From assembly GCA_031553705.1 (NCBI GenBank), contig JAVBLD010000014.1, positions 1 through 6,761 of the forward strand: a DNA stretch of 6,761 nucleotides. The letters run 5' to 3'. The notes beneath the pieces are model-generated. The model saw only the letters and a list, made by a program, of their open reading frames with translations. It had not been told where the DNA came from and ran no database searches. Shown here one piece after another: positions 5,304 through 6,761 of this stretch. The DNA comes from JAVBLD01 sp031553705. Lineage in GTDB: Bacteria; Bacteroidota; Bacteroidia; Bacteroidales; Marinifilaceae. The stretch's first letter is position 1. Every line of letters begins with the position of its first letter. A program made the position numbers and the translations under genes.

Positions 5304-6761
5304 ATGCGAGCAATATATAAAATAGCACGTACGGAGTTGCAAACTCTGTTCTACTCTCCGATAGCCTGGCTGATTCTGATCATATTTGTATTTCAGGCAA
5401 ATATGACCTTTTCAAACATTTACGAAAACTGGGTCAGGTATCAGGATATGGGGTATACCATGGCCGACCTGACCCTAAGAACGTTTGCCGGCTTATGGGG
5501 ATCGTTTACGATCATGCAGAATTATCTTTACATGTATATTCCTCTGTTAACGATGGGTCTGGTCAGCCGGGAATATAGCAGCGGCTCGATCAAGCTGCTC
5601 TACTCTTCCCCGCTGACCAATACACAGATCATACTGGGAAAGTACCTGTCGATGATGATATATGCCGGAGTAATGATTGCCGGTTTGGCAATTTCCGGAT
5701 TATTTACTATTGCGACGCTCGAACATGTGGATATTCCGGTCATCCTTTCGGGATTACTGGGACTATACCTGCTAATCTGCGCCTACGCAGCAATCGGTCT
5801 GTTTATGTCAAGCCTCACATCCTATCAGGTAGTAGCAGCAATGGGTACATTTGCCATATTGTTTGCTTTAAACTTTGTCGGAAGGATGTGGCAGGACATC
5901 GAGTTTGTACGTGATATTACCTACTGGCTATCGATCAATGGAAGAGCGTCGGAATTTATCAGCGGTTTGATATGCAGCGAGGATCTGCTCTATTTTATAA
6001 TCGTTTCTACATTCTTTATTTCACTTAGCATCATTCGATTGCAAGCCAAACGGCAGAAATCGCGTTTTCCAATAATCGCAAGCAAATACTTGGCCGTAAT
6101 CGTCGCTACAGTATTATTGGGATATTTCACATCCCGCCCGACACTGATGACCTTCTACGACGTCACCCGCACAAAATCGAACACTCTGACCCAGAATAGC
6201 CAGGGTATTGTGGCAAAGATGGACGGAGGATTAACCATCACAACTTATGTAAATATTCTGGACCAGAACTACTATTATGGCCTGCCGCAAAGCGTTAACG
6301 AAGATCTGCAACGGTTCAGGCAGTACTGGCGGTTTAAACCGGAAATCAAGTTTAAGTATGTCTATTACTATGATAAGGCGGATAACCCGGATCTGGACCG
6401 CAACTATCCGAATCTCTCCGACAGGGAACGGATGATCAAAATGACCCAAAGCTGGCGGTTGGACTCAAATATGTTCAAATCGCCGGAAGAGATGAAGAAG
6501 ATCATCAATCTGGCACCGGAAGGGAACCGCTTTGTACGTCTGCTGGAGCGCGACAACGGACAGAAAACCTTCCTACGGATATACGACGATGTGATGCGAC
6601 ATCCCTCCGAAGCCGAGATTTCGGCAGCGTTCAAACGGTTGGTGATGACATTACCCCAGGTCGCTTTTCTGACCGGTCACGGAGAAAGGGATTGTGTCCG
6701 GGAAGGAGATCGCGATTACGGACGTTTCGCTCAGGATAAGCCGTTCCGCTATTCATTGATT
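5304..6761 (+). CDS. Fused ABC-2 permease / GldG-type auxiliary protein, second paralogue (3' end outside window)
   Basis: The frame is open from the ATG at 5304 to the last base, giving 486 residues of a protein expected to be about 760 long. It matches the first paralogue at an offset of three residues with no gaps. Visible are the permease part (about 1-248, with SREYSSGSIKLLYSSP at 88-103), the linking membrane segment (about 260-275) and the start of the extracytoplasmic GldG-like domain, including GHGERD (458-463). The end of that domain and the C-terminal helix lie outside. Differences from the paralogue cluster in residues 41-70 and 251-275. The start at 5304 is preferred because it aligns with the beginning of the paralogue, but an in-frame ATG at 5220 without intervening stop would add 28 residues encoded by the heptamer array. 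Together with the ATPase it probably forms a heteromeric transporter. Confidence 0.88.
   Translation, partial: MRAIYKIARTELQTLFYSPIAWLILIIFVFQANMTFSNIYENWVRYQDMGYTMADLTLRTFAGLWGSFTIMQNYLYMYIPLLTMGLVSREYSSGSIKLLYSSPLTNTQIILGKYLSMMIYAGVMIAGLAISGLFTIATLEHVDIPVILSGLLGLYLLICAYAAIGLFMSSLTSYQVVAAMGTFAILFALNFVGRMWQDIEFVRDITYWLSINGRASEFISGLICSEDLLYFIIVSTFFISLSIIRLQAKRQKSRFPIIASKYLAVIVATVLLGYFTSRPTLMTFYDVTRTKSNTLTQNSQGIVAKMDGGLTITTYVNILDQNYYYGLPQSVNEDLQRFRQYWRFKPEIKFKYVYYYDKADNPDLDRNYPNLSDRERMIKMTQSWRLDSNMFKSPEEMKKIINLAPEGNRFVRLLERDNGQKTFLRIYDDVMRHPSEAEISAAFKRLVMTLPQVAFLTGHGERDCVREGDRDYGRFAQDKPFRYSLI

Noticed and set aside
6231..6634. Two minus-strand open frames opposite the second permease
   Set aside because: The opposite strand encodes a protein 82% identical to its paralogue, so these are antisense shadows.

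Overview
The window looks like a chromosomal segment of a Bacteroidales bacterium (Bacteroides/Parabacteroides type). Three things point there. The first complete gene encodes a lipoprotein of the PKD-like family that is typical of SusC/SusD-type outer-membrane uptake loci. The other genes are GldA/GldF/GldG-type ABC transporter parts of the fused form common in gut Bacteroidetes. The start codons lack Shine-Dalgarno sequences and are preceded by A/T-rich leaders. All genes are on the + strand. Genus assignment is an inference; no rRNA or marker gene is present.

Layout. Bases 3-122 are the 3' end of a gene that begins outside the window. It is probably a small DUF4843-type lipoprotein of a SusC-SusD-DUF4843-PKD operon; this rests on a short tail and on context. 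Bases 190-1764 encode the PKD-like lipoprotein with a clear lipobox and an acidic segment after the acylated Cys. A GC-rich hairpin with a UUCG loop (1795-1810) probably closes this operon. A second transcription unit then follows: a fused permease/GldG protein (1906-4209), an ABC ATPase (4251-5189), and a second permease/GldG fusion (start 5304 or 5220) that runs off the end of the window. The two permease/GldG genes are paralogues that align without gaps over 486 residues, at about 82% identity by hand count. They most likely pair with the single ATPase between them as a heteromeric ABC transporter of unknown substrate.

The least ordinary signal is between the genes. Three of the four spacers carry degenerate tandem repeats with a period of exactly 7 nt: ACAATTA x4 before the ATPase (4211-4238), CCTGCCA x4 before the second permease (5255-5282), and shorter heptamer runs before the lipoprotein (126-139 and 165-178). 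G-rich heptamers at the 3' end of the ATPase gene are complementary to the C-rich array downstream, so alternative hairpins could form. The C-rich array is also open in frame from an upstream ATG at 5220 into the second permease, so that gene has two credible starts. One of them would place the heptamer array inside the coding sequence.

No tRNA, rRNA, CRISPR array, insertion sequence or phage gene is visible. No stretch longer than 300 bases lacks a gene.
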